A stretch of DNA of 64,000 nt from JAHJQZ01 sp963675235 (GCA_963675235.2 CAXXFU010000005.1:1-64000), one strand, 5' to 3'; positions 50,050 through 59,921 are shown, numbered from the stretch's first letter. Translations and numbers: made by a program. The notes: a model not told the origin generated them from the sequence alone.

Positions 50050-51760
50050 AGCACTCCTTTTCACTCCTGGCACCCGGATGGGTCAGCGCGCCATAGCGAG
50101 CCGGCCCGACGCCCTGGGCATACTTCCATATCGCGCCCGAACCATACGCGGTCTCACGCGGCGTCCAGTCCTTGCGACGCTTTTCCAACTCTTCGTCCGA
50201 CAGATCGACCGAAATAAGACCATCGACCGCATCGAGGGTAATCATGTCGCCATCGCGCAACAGGGCGATGGGACCGCCGACGGCAGCTTCCGGACCGACA
50301 TGACCGATGCAGAAGCCGCGCGTCGCACCCGAGAAACGGCCATCGGTGATAAGGGCAACCTTGTCGCCCATGCCCTGACCGTAAAGCGCAGCGGTGGTCG
50401 ACAGCATTTCGCGCATACCGGGGCCGCCCTTGGGGCCTTCGTAGCGGATGACGAGAACCTCGCCTTCCTTGTATTCGCGCTTGTCGACGCAGGCGAAGCA
50501 CGCCTCCTCGTTGTCGAAGACACGCGCCGGGCCGGTGAACTTCAGGTTCTTGAGGCCTGCCACCTTCACGATGGCGCCGTCGGGCGCAAGATTGCCCCTG
50601 AGCGAGACGACGCCACCGGTCGGCGAGATCGCCTTGGACACAGGATAGATGACGTCCTGCTCGGTGTTGAATTCGACACTGGCGAGGTTTTCGGCGACGG
50701 TTCGTCCGGTCACAGTCATGCAGTCGCCATGCAACAGTCCGCCATCGAGCAGCGCCTTCATCACCTGCGGAATGCCGCCGGCCTCGAACACGTCCTTGGC
50801 GATATATTTTCCGCCCGGCTTCAGATCGGCGATATAGGGCGTTTCCCTAAAGATCTTGCCGACATCGAACAGGTCGAACTCAATGCCCGCTTCGCTGGCC
50901 ATGGCCGGCAGGTGTAGCGCGGCATTGGTCGAACCACCGGTGGCGGCAACGACCATGGCGGCATTCTCGAACGCTTCCCGGGTCACGATCTGGCGCGGAC
51001 GCAGATTCAGCCTCAACAGCTCCATCACCTGCTCGCCGGCCTTCATGTTGAAGCTGTCGCGAATTTCGTAGGGCGCCGGCGCGCCACAGGAATAGGGCAG
51101 CGCCAGGCCGATGGCCTCGGCCACCATGGCCATCGTGTTGGCGGTGTACTGCCCGCCGCACGAGCCGGCCGAGGGGCAAGCAACCTGCTCCATTTCGGCA
51201 AGGGTTTCGTCATCCATCTTGCCGACCGAGTGCAGACCGACCGCTTCGAACAGGTCCTGCACCACGATGTCCTTGCCGCGATAGCGGCCCGGCAGGATCG
51301 TGCCGCCGTAAATGAAGATCGAGGGCACGTTGAGACGGATCATCGACATCATCATGCCCGGCAGTGACTTGTCGCAGCCGGCCATGCCAACCATGGCGTC
51401 ATAGCAGTGGCCACGCATGGTCAATTCGACCGAATCCGCGATCACATCGCGTGAAGCCAAGGAGGATTTCATGCCGTCATGACCCATGGCCATGCCGTCG
51501 GTCACGGTGATGGTGGTGAATTCGCGCGGCGTGCCCCTGCCTGCGGCAACGCCCTTTTTCACGGCCTGTGCCTGGCGCGCCAGCGAGATATTGCACGGCG
51601 CAGCTTCGTTCCAAGCCGTGGCGACGCCGACCAGCGGCTGGTGGATCTGCTCGGAGGTCAACCCCATGGCATAGAGATAGGAGCGATGCGGCGCCCTCTC
51701 CGGCCCTTCGGTGACATGCCGGCTCGGCAGATGCGACTTGTCGGCGTTCTTGACGTCCAT
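50036..51760 (-). CDS. ilvD: Dihydroxy-acid dehydratase
   Basis: The 574-residue protein has the Fe-S cysteines in MAGCDKSLPGMMM and CPSAGSCGGQYTANTMAMV. It converts 2,3-dihydroxy-isovalerate and related acids to 2-oxo acids for Val, Ile and Leu synthesis. Other features are MGHDGMKSSLASRDVIADSVE and GGIPQVMKALLDGGLLHGDC. The length is usual for the shorter group. The ATG has GGAGG upstream. The upstream region has an inverted repeat at 51783-51808. The SEL1 gene begins within its end. Confidence 0.96.
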   Translation of the reverse strand: MDVKNADKSHLPSRHVTEGPERAPHRSYLYAMGLTSEQIHQPLVGVATAWNEAAPCNISLARQAQAVKKGVAAGRGTPREFTTITVTDGMAMGHDGMKSSLASRDVIADSVELTMRGHCYDAMVGMAGCDKSLPGMMMSMIRLNVPSIFIYGGTILPGRYRGKDIVVQDLFEAVGLHSVGKMDDETLAEMEQVACPSAGSCGGQYTANTMAMVAEAIGLALPYSCGAPAPYEIRDSFNMKAGEQVMELLRLNLRPRQIVTREAFENAAMVVAATGGSTNAALHLPAMASEAGIEFDLFDVGKIFRETPYIADLKPGGKYIAKDVFEAGGIPQVMKALLDGGLLHGDCMTVTGRTVAENLASVEFNTEQDVIYPVSKAISPTGGVVSLRGNLAPDGAIVKVAGLKNLKFTGPARVFDNEEACFACVDKREYKEGEVLVIRYEGPKGGPGMREMLSTTAALYGQGMGDKVALITDGRFSGATRGFCIGHVGPEAAVGGPIALLRDGDMITLDAVDGLISVDLSDEELEKRRKDWTPRETAYGSGAIWKYAQGVGPARYGALTHPGARSEKECYADI

Positions 51761-51782
51761 GGCTCGGTTCCTCCGGCTGATG

Positions 51783-51808
51783 GGTAAAACGGTTTATCCG
51801 GTTTTACC
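51783..51808. promoter_or_regulatory. Inverted repeat upstream of ilvD (possible operator)
   Basis: GGTAAAAC (51783-51790) and GTTTTACC (51801-51808) are perfect 8-bp arms with a 10-base spacer. The left arm is 22 bases before the ilvD start codon, i.e. in the leader or promoter. It could be bound by a regulator; no T run follows the stem in the ilvD direction. Confidence 0.5.
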
Positions 51809-52054
51809 GGCACCAGCACGCGGTGCAAGTGCAGACGGAGCCAGCATGGTTCGGCAACACAAAGAGCACGCCGGTTGCCTGCCGCACAACCGTTGCCAAA
51901 CCAGATTTCCCGCCTGGGGCAATGCTTTTTCCGCTCGTTTGGGGTGACAATGTGGCGCGAGGGGTAACCGCCGGTTGAACAGAAACGCGCCGCAGCACAT
52001 TTGGCGGAAGTGTTGCGCGTTTGCCACGCATTGTGCCGCCACCAGCCGCAAAAG

Positions 52055-52089
52055 GCAGAAACGGGCCGTGCGCAAGAACGAACGGCCCG
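52055..52089 (-). terminator. Probable terminator of the DUF1566 gene
   Basis: On the minus strand CGGGCCGT (52089-52082) pairs ACGGCCCG (52069-52062) with a 12-base loop, followed by TTTCTGCCTTTT. It begins 12 bases beyond the stop codon. Confidence 0.6.
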
Positions 52090-52101
52090 CGTTCCCGGAC
52101 G

Positions 52102-53313
52102 TTAGCCGGCGTCCCGTACCAGCCGGACAAAATTGGTGATATAGCGGACATCGCCCTGCGGGCCGAAACCGTAGCTGTCCTCGCCGGTCTTGGGGTTGGT
52201 GCGCTGGGCACCAGCACCATGGACGTCGATGAATGCCGGCGCCGCCCCGCCCGGGGCGAAATAGCCCATGGCCCGGCCGAAATAGACAACCACCGCATCC
52301 ATTCCGGGCTCGAACGAGGTCGAGGACCAGAATTCGGCCCAATCCGTGTCACCTGCCGGATTGATCACCGGGGTGATGTCGAAGACCGGATCGATGGCGG
52401 CAGAGGCGGTGGCATCCGGCGAGCGGGTGTAGTCGACGATCGACTGCAACTCCTTGGCATTGGGCAGGCGCCAGTCGTCATATCCGGCAAAATCGGAGCT
52501 CTCCGCCAGATTCAGTGCATCCGACCAGGTGAGTGCGCCATCGTTTTCGCCGTAAAGGCCGGGATCGCCGGAATCGACACGGGTCCACATCAGCCCGGTT
52601 GCGGTGTCGGTGATCGTGTCATCGCCATTGTCGGCAAAGCTGTTGTGGCCGTACTCGGCATTGCCGCGCACATAGCGAACCTGCCATTCCCCGCCGGCGT
52701 GGCGGCTGGTGCTGGTCGGGTAGCACTTGATGCGCCCGTCGGCGAAGTTGACGCCAAAGAAGCACTGCTGCCCGTTCATCACCGTGCCGGTGTAAAGGCT
52801 CGAGGTGACGAACTGTACATCGATGTAGCGACCCGACTCCGGATAGGCGAAATCGAAGGCGCTGGTGTCGATGAAGGGCGCGGCGTCAGCGGGAGGCATG
52901 GAACTCGACGGATTGCCCCTGCCCTGGTTGCCGCTGAAATTGATGAGCGAATAAAGCTCCTTGATCGTCGGCACGCGCCAGTCGGAATAGCCGCCGGTTT
53001 CGGCCGAGGCAGCGCCGTCCATCGCCGCCTGCCAGGAGGCGTCGTGCCAGGATTTCTCCCACATCAGCCCGGTGACGAGATCGGTGACGGTGCCGTCGCC
53101 ATTGTCGCGGTACTGGGCCTGATTACCCTGATAATCGGCATCCTGGCCGGGATAGTCGGTGGCGACGCTGGATGCGCTCGCCGAACCCATGTTGTCGAAA
53201 TGGCTTGTCTGGCCGGTATCGACAATCGGATAGCTCAGATCGCCGGCAACAGCGGGTCCGGCCAAGGCGGCAAGAACGAGCGTGGTGATCGAAATGTGTG
53301 ACAGGTGGCTCAT
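52102..53313 (-). CDS. Exported protein with two DUF1566 (Lcl C-terminal-like) domains
   Basis: The 403-residue protein has a signal peptide (MSHLSHISITTLVLAALAGP then AVAGDLS). It has two DUF1566 repeats. The first contains GTVTDLVTGLMWEKSW and GGYSDWRVPTIKELYSLI; the second contains DTITDTATGLMWTRVD, GYDDWRLPNAKELQSIVDY and the final YITNFVRLVRD. DUF1566 modules occur in secreted and surface proteins and resemble FGE-sulfatase/C-type lectin folds. The role is unknown, likely extracellular. GGAGA lies 7 bases before the ATG. It has no operon partner. Confidence 0.88.
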   Translation of the reverse strand: MSHLSHISITTLVLAALAGPAVAGDLSYPIVDTGQTSHFDNMGSASASSVATDYPGQDADYQGNQAQYRDNGDGTVTDLVTGLMWEKSWHDASWQAAMDGAASAETGGYSDWRVPTIKELYSLINFSGNQGRGNPSSSMPPADAAPFIDTSAFDFAYPESGRYIDVQFVTSSLYTGTVMNGQQCFFGVNFADGRIKCYPTSTSRHAGGEWQVRYVRGNAEYGHNSFADNGDDTITDTATGLMWTRVDSGDPGLYGENDGALTWSDALNLAESSDFAGYDDWRLPNAKELQSIVDYTRSPDATASAAIDPVFDITPVINPAGDTDWAEFWSSTSFEPGMDAVVVYFGRAMGYFAPGGAAPAFIDVHGAGAQRTNPKTGEDSYGFGPQGDVRYITNFVRLVRDAG

Positions 53314-53684
53314 CGGTTGATCTCCGAATGCTGGCCGCACACCCTTGCCCGACGGACCGTTTGCGCGCCTCGCCGCGAGCCGGCGGGGCTTCGCATCCTA
53401 CATGGTCGTCAAAGGCCGGTCTGTCATCTTAAGCTTTGCCCATATTGGCAAGGTTGCGGCAATGTTCGGAGTTTCGCATCTGATGTCGTGAATGAGTATT
53501 TTCACATATACTCTTGTTATTGGTCATCTAGTTTGCCGTCTATCCTCTCGCGCCTTCATCCTGCCGCGCCGGCAGCCCTCACCGGAAGGATGATCATCCC
53601 ACGCCGCGAGGGCACACGAATGCTGAAACGAAAAGGGGCACGCTTGCGTGCCCCTTGGTTCCGGATCGCCCCTTGCCGGGATCG
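53314..53684. other. Intergenic region between DUF1566 gene and valS
   Basis: About 370 bases without a gene. It holds an imperfect palindrome with GAGTAT (53494-53499) and ATACTC (53508-53513) in an AT-rich part about 180-200 bases before the DUF1566 gene, a possible operator or promoter region, and a valS terminator. Confidence 0.5.
53627..53656 (-). terminator. Intrinsic terminator after valS
   Basis: AAGGGGCACGC (53633-53643) and GCGTGCCCCTT (53646-53656) form an 11-bp stem with a 2-base loop. On the minus strand it is followed by TTTTCGTTT. It is about 30 bases beyond the valS stop. Confidence 0.85.
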
Positions 53685-56651
53685 TCAGCCGAGATGGCTC
53701 AGCGCCGCGTTCAGCCGTTCCTTGCGGTCAAGGGCGGCCTGCTTGCGTGTTTTTTGCTCCTCGATCACCTCTTCGGGCGCCTTGGAAACGAACTGCTCGT
53801 TGCCGAGCTTCTTGTCGATCTTGGCAATCTCGCCGTCGAGCTTGTCGACGTCCTTCTTGAGACGCGCCTTCTCCGCTTCGAGATCGATGACGTCGCCAAG
53901 CGGCAAGGCGTGGATGGCCTCGCCGACGATGACCTGGGCCGAATTGGCCGGCACCTCGTCGGCAAAGCTGATCGTCTCGATACGCGCCAAGCGCGAGATG
54001 GCCGCCTGGTGGGTCGATGTGCGGGTCCGGGTCTGCCCGCCGGCCTGGACGACGACCAGCGGGATTTTCGCCCCGGCCGGCACGTTCATTTCGGCCCGGA
54101 CGGAGCGGATGCCCGAAATCACCGCCAGCAGCCATTCGAGCTCGGCGTCGGCATCGGCGTCGGCAAGGCTGAGAAGATCCGGCCACTCCGAATGCATGAG
54201 CAGCGTATCGCGCGCCGGCCCGGTCTTGCCGGTCTCGGCCCACAGCTCTTCGGTGACGAAGGGCATGAACGGATGCAGCAGCTTGAGGATCTGGTCGAGA
54301 ACGAAGGCGGCAGTTGCCTGCGTCTCGGCTTTCAGCGCCGCATCCTCGCCGGTCAGCGCCGGCTTGGAGAGCTCGAGATACCAGTCGCAGAACGTGCCCC
54401 AGACGAAGTCGTAGGCGGCGTTGGCCGCCTCGTTGAACTTCATGTCGTTGATCGCCTGGGTCGTTGCGGCGATGGCGCGTCCGGTGGCGCCGATGATCCA
54501 GCGGTTGAGCGGTTGGCTGACCGCCTTCGGATCGAAACCGTCAACGCGGAAGCACTCGTTCATCTCGAGGAAGCGCGCGGCGTTCCAGATCTTGGTGACG
54601 AAGTTGCGGTAACCCTCGACACGGCCCGTCGCCAGCTTGATGTCGCGCCCCTGCGCCGCCATGGCAGCCAGTGTAAAGCGCGTGGCGTCGGCGCCGTACT
54701 CGTCGACAAGGCGCAGCGGATCGATGACATTGCCCTTGGACTTCGACATTTTCTGCCCCTTCTCGTCGCGGACGAGGGCATGGACATAGACGGTGTCGAA
54801 GGGTTCCTGACCGGTGAATTCGAGGCCCATCATCATCATGCGGGCGACCCAGAAGAAGATGATGTCGAACCCGGTCACCAGCACCGAGGTCGGATAATAG
54901 GTGTCGAGCTGGGGCGTCTTGTCGGGCCAGCCCAGGGTCGAAAACGGCCACAGGGCCGAAGAGAACCAGGTGTCGAGCACATCGGGGTCGCGCCAGATCG
55001 GGATCTGCGGGCCGTGCTTGTCCGGCGGTGCACTCAGGAGCTCGTAGGCCTCCTTGCGGTCGGCGACGATCTTGATGCGATGGCCATACTGCTCCTGGGC
55101 GGCCTTGATCGCCTCGGCCTCGCCATGGGCAACGAACAGCAGCGGCTCGGCCGACGGATCGAAGCGGATTTCTCCGGCATGCACGTCAAGCCTCGGTCCG
55201 TACCATGCCGGAATCTGATGGCCCCACCACAGCTGGCGCGAAATGCACCAGGGCTGGATGTTCTCCATCCAGTGGTAATAGGTGTTCTGCCAGCCCTCGG
55301 GCACGAATTTGGTGCGGCCCTCGCGCACAGAGGCAATGGCAGGCTTGGCCAGCACATCCGCCTTGACGAACCACTGGTCGGTCAGGAACGGCTCGATGAC
55401 GACCTTCGAGCGGTCGCCGAACGGCTGCATGATCTTCTTGTTCTCGACCAGCGGCGCGACATTGCCTTCATCGTCCTCGACCATGACGGCGAGGCCTTCT
55501 TCGGTGATCGCATCGATGACGCGCTTGCGCGCCACGAAGCGGTCGAGGCCGCGCAACTCGTCCGGCACGATGTTGAGCGCACCGATCTTGGCGTCGTCGA
55601 AATCCTCCCTGCCCTCGGCAATGGCCTGGGCCACCGTCGCCGCCTCGGCGTAGGGCACGCCATCGGCGCGCATCGCCCCCTTGGTATCGAGCAGCGAATA
55701 GAGCGGGATGTGATTGCGCCGGGCGACCTCGTAGTCGTTGAAGTCGTGGGCGCCAGTGATCTTGACCGCGCCCGAGCCGAAATCGGGATCGGGATATTCG
55801 TCGGTGATGATCGGGATGTAGCGCCGGTGTTCCTTCGGCCCGACCGGAATCTGCACCAGCTTGCCGATGATCGGCTTGTAGCGGGTGTCGGACGGATGTA
55901 CGGCCACCGCGCCGTCGCCGAGCATGGTCTCGGGGCGCGTCGTGGCGATCGAGATGTAGTCCCTCACCTCGGAGAAGGTGACGTTGCCGTCCTCGTCCTT
56001 TTCCTCATAGGTGTAGGTCTCGCCGTCGGCCAACGGGTACTTGAAGTGCCACATGTGGCCGTCGACCTCGATGTTCTCGACTTCGAGGTCCGAGATCGCC
56101 GTCTCGAAATGCGGGTCCCAGTTCACCAGCCGCTTGGCGCGGTAGATCAGGTCCTTCTCGTAAAGGTCGACGAAGACCTTGAGAACGGCCCTGGAGAGCC
56201 CCTCGTCCATGGTGAAGCGCTCGCGCGACCAGTCGCAGGAGGCGCCGAGGCGCCGCAGCTGGTTGAGAATGGTGCCGCCGCTCTCTTCCTTCCAGGCCCA
56301 GACCTTGGCAAGGAACTGGTCGCGGCCGATTTCGCGCCGGCCCGGCTCCTGGGCCTCCATCATCTGGCGCTCGACCACCATCTGGGTGGCGATGCCGGCG
56401 TGGTCCATGCCCGGCTGCCAGAGCACGTTCTTGCCCAACATGCGGTTGAAACGCACCAGCACGTCCTGAAGCGTATTGTTGAGCGCGTGCCCGATATGCA
56501 GCGATCCGGTTACGTTGGGCGGCGGAATGACGATCGAGAAGGCTTCGGCGTCCGGCTTGGCGCCGGCACCGGCGGCAAAGGCGTTCGCGTCCATCCAGGC
56601 GGCGTGAATTCGGGCTTCCACGGAAGTGGGTTCGTAAGTCTTTTCGAGCAT
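53685..56651 (-). CDS. valS: Valyl-tRNA synthetase
   Basis: The 988-residue protein has the class I HIGH motif in PPPNVTGSLHIGHALNNTLQ (about residue 45) and KMSKS in KMSKSKGNVIDPLRLVDEYG (about residue 625). The editing domain is large. The C-terminal coiled coil (RLKKDVDKLDGEIAKIDKKL) is present. The ATG at 56651 begins the conserved domain. It is downstream of the PopZ-like gene in the conserved order pcm-tolC-popZ-valS. Confidence 0.97.
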   Translation of the reverse strand: MLEKTYEPTSVEARIHAAWMDANAFAAGAGAKPDAEAFSIVIPPPNVTGSLHIGHALNNTLQDVLVRFNRMLGKNVLWQPGMDHAGIATQMVVERQMMEAQEPGRREIGRDQFLAKVWAWKEESGGTILNQLRRLGASCDWSRERFTMDEGLSRAVLKVFVDLYEKDLIYRAKRLVNWDPHFETAISDLEVENIEVDGHMWHFKYPLADGETYTYEEKDEDGNVTFSEVRDYISIATTRPETMLGDGAVAVHPSDTRYKPIIGKLVQIPVGPKEHRRYIPIITDEYPDPDFGSGAVKITGAHDFNDYEVARRNHIPLYSLLDTKGAMRADGVPYAEAATVAQAIAEGREDFDDAKIGALNIVPDELRGLDRFVARKRVIDAITEEGLAVMVEDDEGNVAPLVENKKIMQPFGDRSKVVIEPFLTDQWFVKADVLAKPAIASVREGRTKFVPEGWQNTYYHWMENIQPWCISRQLWWGHQIPAWYGPRLDVHAGEIRFDPSAEPLLFVAHGEAEAIKAAQEQYGHRIKIVADRKEAYELLSAPPDKHGPQIPIWRDPDVLDTWFSSALWPFSTLGWPDKTPQLDTYYPTSVLVTGFDIIFFWVARMMMMGLEFTGQEPFDTVYVHALVRDEKGQKMSKSKGNVIDPLRLVDEYGADATRFTLAAMAAQGRDIKLATGRVEGYRNFVTKIWNAARFLEMNECFRVDGFDPKAVSQPLNRWIIGATGRAIAATTQAINDMKFNEAANAAYDFVWGTFCDWYLELSKPALTGEDAALKAETQATAAFVLDQILKLLHPFMPFVTEELWAETGKTGPARDTLLMHSEWPDLLSLADADADAELEWLLAVISGIRSVRAEMNVPAGAKIPLVVVQAGGQTRTRTSTHQAAISRLARIETISFADEVPANSAQVIVGEAIHALPLGDVIDLEAEKARLKKDVDKLDGEIAKIDKKLGNEQFVSKAPEEVIEEQKTRKQAALDRKERLNAALSHLG

Positions 56652-56784
56652 GAGGCTCCGCGCCTTCAACAATGAGAGCCCGCCGGAAAACGGCGGGCGA
56701 ATTGCATTTGCTTGAGGTGTAAAGCCGGGTGCGGGCGCGAAGTCAACCGTCGGCACGCCGCAGGGGCGGAAGACGTCGCCTGGT

Positions 56785-57468
56785 TCAGCGCCCGCCGCGC
56801 GATACGCGCTCGATCTCGCGCTCGACCAGACGCTCGACGATCGACGGCAGGTTCTCGTCGAGCCATGCCTTCAGCATCGGCCGCAACAGTTCTTTGACCA
56901 CGCCCTCGATGGTCTGGCCGCCAGCGCCCAGAGACAGGACGCCAAGCTTGGAAAAGGCTTCGCTGGTCGCGGCTTCCGTAGCTTCGTTGAGCAGGTGTTC
57001 GGTCAGATCGGCCGACAGGTCCGGATCAGGCATGGTGCTGACCGGTTCGGGCGTCGGTTCGGGTTCGGGCTCGGGGGCCGGTTCCGGCTCAAGATCGAAT
57101 TCGGCAAGGTCGGAAACGAAGGCAATGTCATCGGCCGAAGACATGTCCTCGAACTCTGTTGCCGCGCCGTCGTCGTCGGCAGGCGTCTCGGCGTCCTCGA
57201 CCACCTGATCGAGCGACAGCGCCAGCGCATCGATGTCTTCGTCTTCGGCCTCCGGCGCCTCGGGGACATCCGGAACATCCGGGGTCTCCGCAACATCCTC
57301 CTCTTCGAGAAAGGCATCAAAGGAGGGAATTTCTTCTTCCGGCGTCTCATCCGACATGACCACGGCATTGTCTTTGCCGGTGCTCGCCGCATCGTCGTCG
57401 GCAATGATCTGCCTGATGGAGGAAAGGATTTCATCCATCGAGGGCTCTTTCGCCGCGGGCTTGTTCAT
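56785..57468 (-). CDS. popZ: PopZ-like polar organiser (DUF2497)
   Basis: The 227-residue protein has the DUF2497 ends: the N-terminal KEPSMDEILSSIRQIIADDD and the C-terminal MLKAWLDENLPSIVERLVE. Between is a long acidic, Pro/Glu-rich disordered part (EAPEAEDEDIDALALSLDQ). PopZ of Caulobacter and relatives collects proteins and the chromosome origin at one pole and has the same three-part form. The start is an ATG at 57468. The gene lies between tolC and valS. Confidence 0.92.
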   Translation of the reverse strand: MNKPAAKEPSMDEILSSIRQIIADDDAASTGKDNAVVMSDETPEEEIPSFDAFLEEEDVAETPDVPDVPEAPEAEDEDIDALALSLDQVVEDAETPADDDGAATEFEDMSSADDIAFVSDLAEFDLEPEPAPEPEPEPTPEPVSTMPDPDLSADLTEHLLNEATEAATSEAFSKLGVLSLGAGGQTIEGVVKELLRPMLKAWLDENLPSIVERLVEREIERVSRGGR

Positions 57469-57733
57469 TCCTGCCTCACTGTACTCGCCGCAAGCCGGAT
57501 CGCTCCAGCTGCCATACCCCTTGCTGCCCAAGACCCCCGGCAAACGCGTGCATCCGTAGAAAGCCGGGTGCCTGTCATGCCGCCTGGCGTCCGCAAACTC
57601 CAGCCGGATCAGGCTTCGCCGCCTGATTCGCTTAACAATAGTTTAATGTAGCTTCGGCACAAGCCCACCACCCTTGGTGCGGGTTTGCACGCTTTTGATG
57701 GGCCGGCAGTGCCCGGCCCCGCCAGGGTGGTGG

Positions 57734-59095
57734 CTAGTTGGGAATTGCCCGCAGATCCTGCCAGACATCCTCGACCTTGGCGCGATAGGCGTCCGGAGAA
57801 CGGACTTCCACCGGCAGGCCGAGTTCGGTAGCGGACATGCGCCCGACCGCCGACAACAGCGACAGGGCGGCAACGAACCGGCCGGATTCGGCGCTGATGC
57901 GGCTGATCTGAACGTCCGTCAGGCTCGATTTGGCGTTGAGCACGTCGAGCTGGGTCTTCTGGCCGACGCTGAACTCCTCGGTGACCGCATCGAGCACCTT
58001 CTGGGTGGCGTTCTCGGCGGCCTGAACGGCGGCGATGGTCGCGGCGCTGGTCTTGAGCGAGGACCATGCCTGCGCGATCGACGCACGGATCATGTCGTGG
58101 GTCGACTGCGCCGTCATCTCGGCGTTGATCTGGGACAGATTGCTGGCCCGGGCATTGGCGCCGCGCGCCCCGCCCGAATACAGCGGAACCGACAGGGTCA
58201 GGTTGATCGAGGCACTGGCCGAACTGGCACCGCCGCCGGCTGCCCATGATTGGCTGAGCCCGAGCGAGCCCGAGGTCGACAGGCTCGGACCGAACGCGGC
58301 CTGAGCCGCATCCGCACCGGCCTTGGCGGCGCGCACCGAAGCTTCGGCGGCGCGCAGGCCGGGATGATTGGCCAGGGCCAGCTTGTTCGCCGCATCGAGC
58401 GACGTCGGCAGCTTGTTTTCGAACGGAAACTTGAAGCTCAACGATTTGGGAGGGTGTCCGATATAGCGGACATAATTGGCCTCGGCGACAGCGAGCGCAC
58501 TGGCGGCGCTCTGCTGATTGGCCAGCGCCTGGGCCAGCTGAGCCTGGGCCTGGGCGACTTCGGTCTGGGTGCCTTCGCCGACACTGAGCCGATCACGGGC
58601 GGCCTGAACCTGGGCTTCGTAGTAGTCGACTGCGTCCTGACGCAGCGCCAAAACTCTAGAATTTACAACGACATTGACATAGGACTGCGCCGCGGCGAGC
58701 AGGATCGACTGTTCGGTGTTGCGGGCCGCTTCGATCGCCGCGTCGGCCTGGGCCCGGGCGGCTTCGACGGCGGCCTCGGTCGCCCCGCTGTTGAACAGCG
58801 TCTGGCTGTAGCCAAGGCTGACGCCGCTCGACATGCCGGAGGTCGTGCCACCGCCCGCATTTGTCGCGCTGGCGCCCAGCGTTCCGTTCAATCCGAGATT
58901 CGGCATCATGCCGGCCTTGGCCGAAACGATTCCCTCGGCCGCCGACTGAGCGGCAATGGACGAAGCAAGAATGTCGGGGTTGTTGGTGTAGGCGCTCGCC
59001 AGTGCCGAGATAAGTGATTCCGCGGACGCGGAAGATACCGCCAGCCCGGACATCAGCGCCAGCGCGGTGACCCGCGCAAATCGCTGTAACTTCAT
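57734..59095 (-). CDS. tolC: TolC-family outer membrane efflux protein
   Basis: The 453-residue protein has a signal peptide (MKLQRFARVTALALMSGLAV then SSASAESL) and two repeats of the alpha-barrel: LISALASAYTNNPDILASS at the start, RVLALRQDAVDYYEAQVQAA, and later AESGRFVAALSLLSAVGRMSATELGLPVE. It is the outer membrane channel of efflux pumps and type I secretion. GGAGGCATC lies upstream of the ATG at 59095. The upstream gene is the Pcm-like gene, downstream the PopZ-like gene, as in relatives. Confidence 0.95.
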   Translation of the reverse strand: MKLQRFARVTALALMSGLAVSSASAESLISALASAYTNNPDILASSIAAQSAAEGIVSAKAGMMPNLGLNGTLGASATNAGGGTTSGMSSGVSLGYSQTLFNSGATEAAVEAARAQADAAIEAARNTEQSILLAAAQSYVNVVVNSRVLALRQDAVDYYEAQVQAARDRLSVGEGTQTEVAQAQAQLAQALANQQSAASALAVAEANYVRYIGHPPKSLSFKFPFENKLPTSLDAANKLALANHPGLRAAEASVRAAKAGADAAQAAFGPSLSTSGSLGLSQSWAAGGGASSASASINLTLSVPLYSGGARGANARASNLSQINAEMTAQSTHDMIRASIAQAWSSLKTSAATIAAVQAAENATQKVLDAVTEEFSVGQKTQLDVLNAKSSLTDVQISRISAESGRFVAALSLLSAVGRMSATELGLPVEVRSPDAYRAKVEDVWQDLRAIPN

Positions 59096-59261
59096 GATTG
59101 ATGCCTCCGCGAACGCCAACTGGCTGGATACCTAGGTCTCGCCAGCCCTGTTTACAATCCGCTCTAAGGGTTAGCAGATTATTAGCGGCATGTCGTGTTG
59201 ATCCTGCAACACTTGGTCGCTTGATTCCCGTTATGCGTCAGATTGTCCGCAGCTGTAACCG

Positions 59262-59921
59262 CTAGAGCGCAAAGGCAACCGGCTGTGCAAAGGCCGCGAG
59301 CCGCGGCAGGCCGACATCGAATTCCTCGTGGCGGGTGACAATTCCATCGGACTTCAGGAACACGGTTGCGACTGCGGTCGGCCCGTGCACAACGCCGGCG
59401 ATCAGCCTGCCCCCCTCCTTGAGCTGCTTGAGAAGCGCGGGGGAAACGGAATCGACGGCACCACCGATGAATATGACGTCGAAAGGCGCCTCCGAGGGCA
59501 CGCCCTCAGCGAGTTCGCCGCGCAGCACGGCAGCATTGCCGATCTCGAGCGCGGTCAGGGTCGCGTCGGCCCTGGCCACCAGGTCCTCATCGTCCTCGAG
59601 AGCGACGACGGCGCTGGCGATACGGGCGAGAACGGCGGTCGAGTAGCCGGTGCCACAGGCAATATCGAGCACGACATCGTCGCGGGTAATGGCAGCAAGC
59701 TGGGCCAAGCGCGCAAAAGCGACGGGCTCGGGCAGGACGCGATGGCTGGCGCCGTCGAGCTCATGGCGCATGTCCGAGTAGGCGAGCCCTGTTCTGTCCT
59801 CGGGCACAAAGCGCTCGCGGGGCACCTCGAGCATGGCGGAAATCAGGTCGCGGTCCGTGACCTCGCAGGTCCGCAACTGGGTCTCGACCATGAGCAGGCG
59901 CGCTTCAGCATAATCAGGCAT
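59262..59921 (-). CDS. Pcm-family (protein-L-isoaspartate-like) methyltransferase
   Basis: The 219-residue protein has the SAM motif VVLDIACGTGYSTAVLARIA near residue 80 and the preceding ISAMLEVPRERFVPEDRTGLAYSDMRHEL. It lacks the conserved active-site segment GxGxTIS (here SHRVLPEPVAFARLA), so it is probably a relative of Pcm with other activity. It is a second Pcm-type gene besides 32576-33232. The ATG at 59921 has AAGGGAA upstream. It lies immediately before tolC. Confidence 0.87.
   Translation of the reverse strand: MPDYAEARLLMVETQLRTCEVTDRDLISAMLEVPRERFVPEDRTGLAYSDMRHELDGASHRVLPEPVAFARLAQLAAITRDDVVLDIACGTGYSTAVLARIASAVVALEDDEDLVARADATLTALEIGNAAVLRGELAEGVPSEAPFDVIFIGGAVDSVSPALLKQLKEGGRLIAGVVHGPTAVATVFLKSDGIVTRHEEFDVGLPRLAAFAQPVAFAL

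Larger units (their letters stand above)
51761..52101. other. Intergenic region between ilvD and the DUF1566 gene
   Basis: About 340 bases without a gene. It has a possible operator near the ilvD start and a probable terminator for the DUF1566 gene near 52060; between them nothing stands out. Confidence 0.5.

Noticed and set aside
53655..56675. Rightward open frame of about 1000 codons opposite valS
   Set aside because: Antisense shadow of valS; amino-acid composition typical of GC-rich antisense.
57700..57719. GGGCCGG/CCGGCCC hairpin between tolC and popZ as a terminator
   Set aside because: No T run follows on the minus strand, and tolC-popZ-valS may be co-transcribed.
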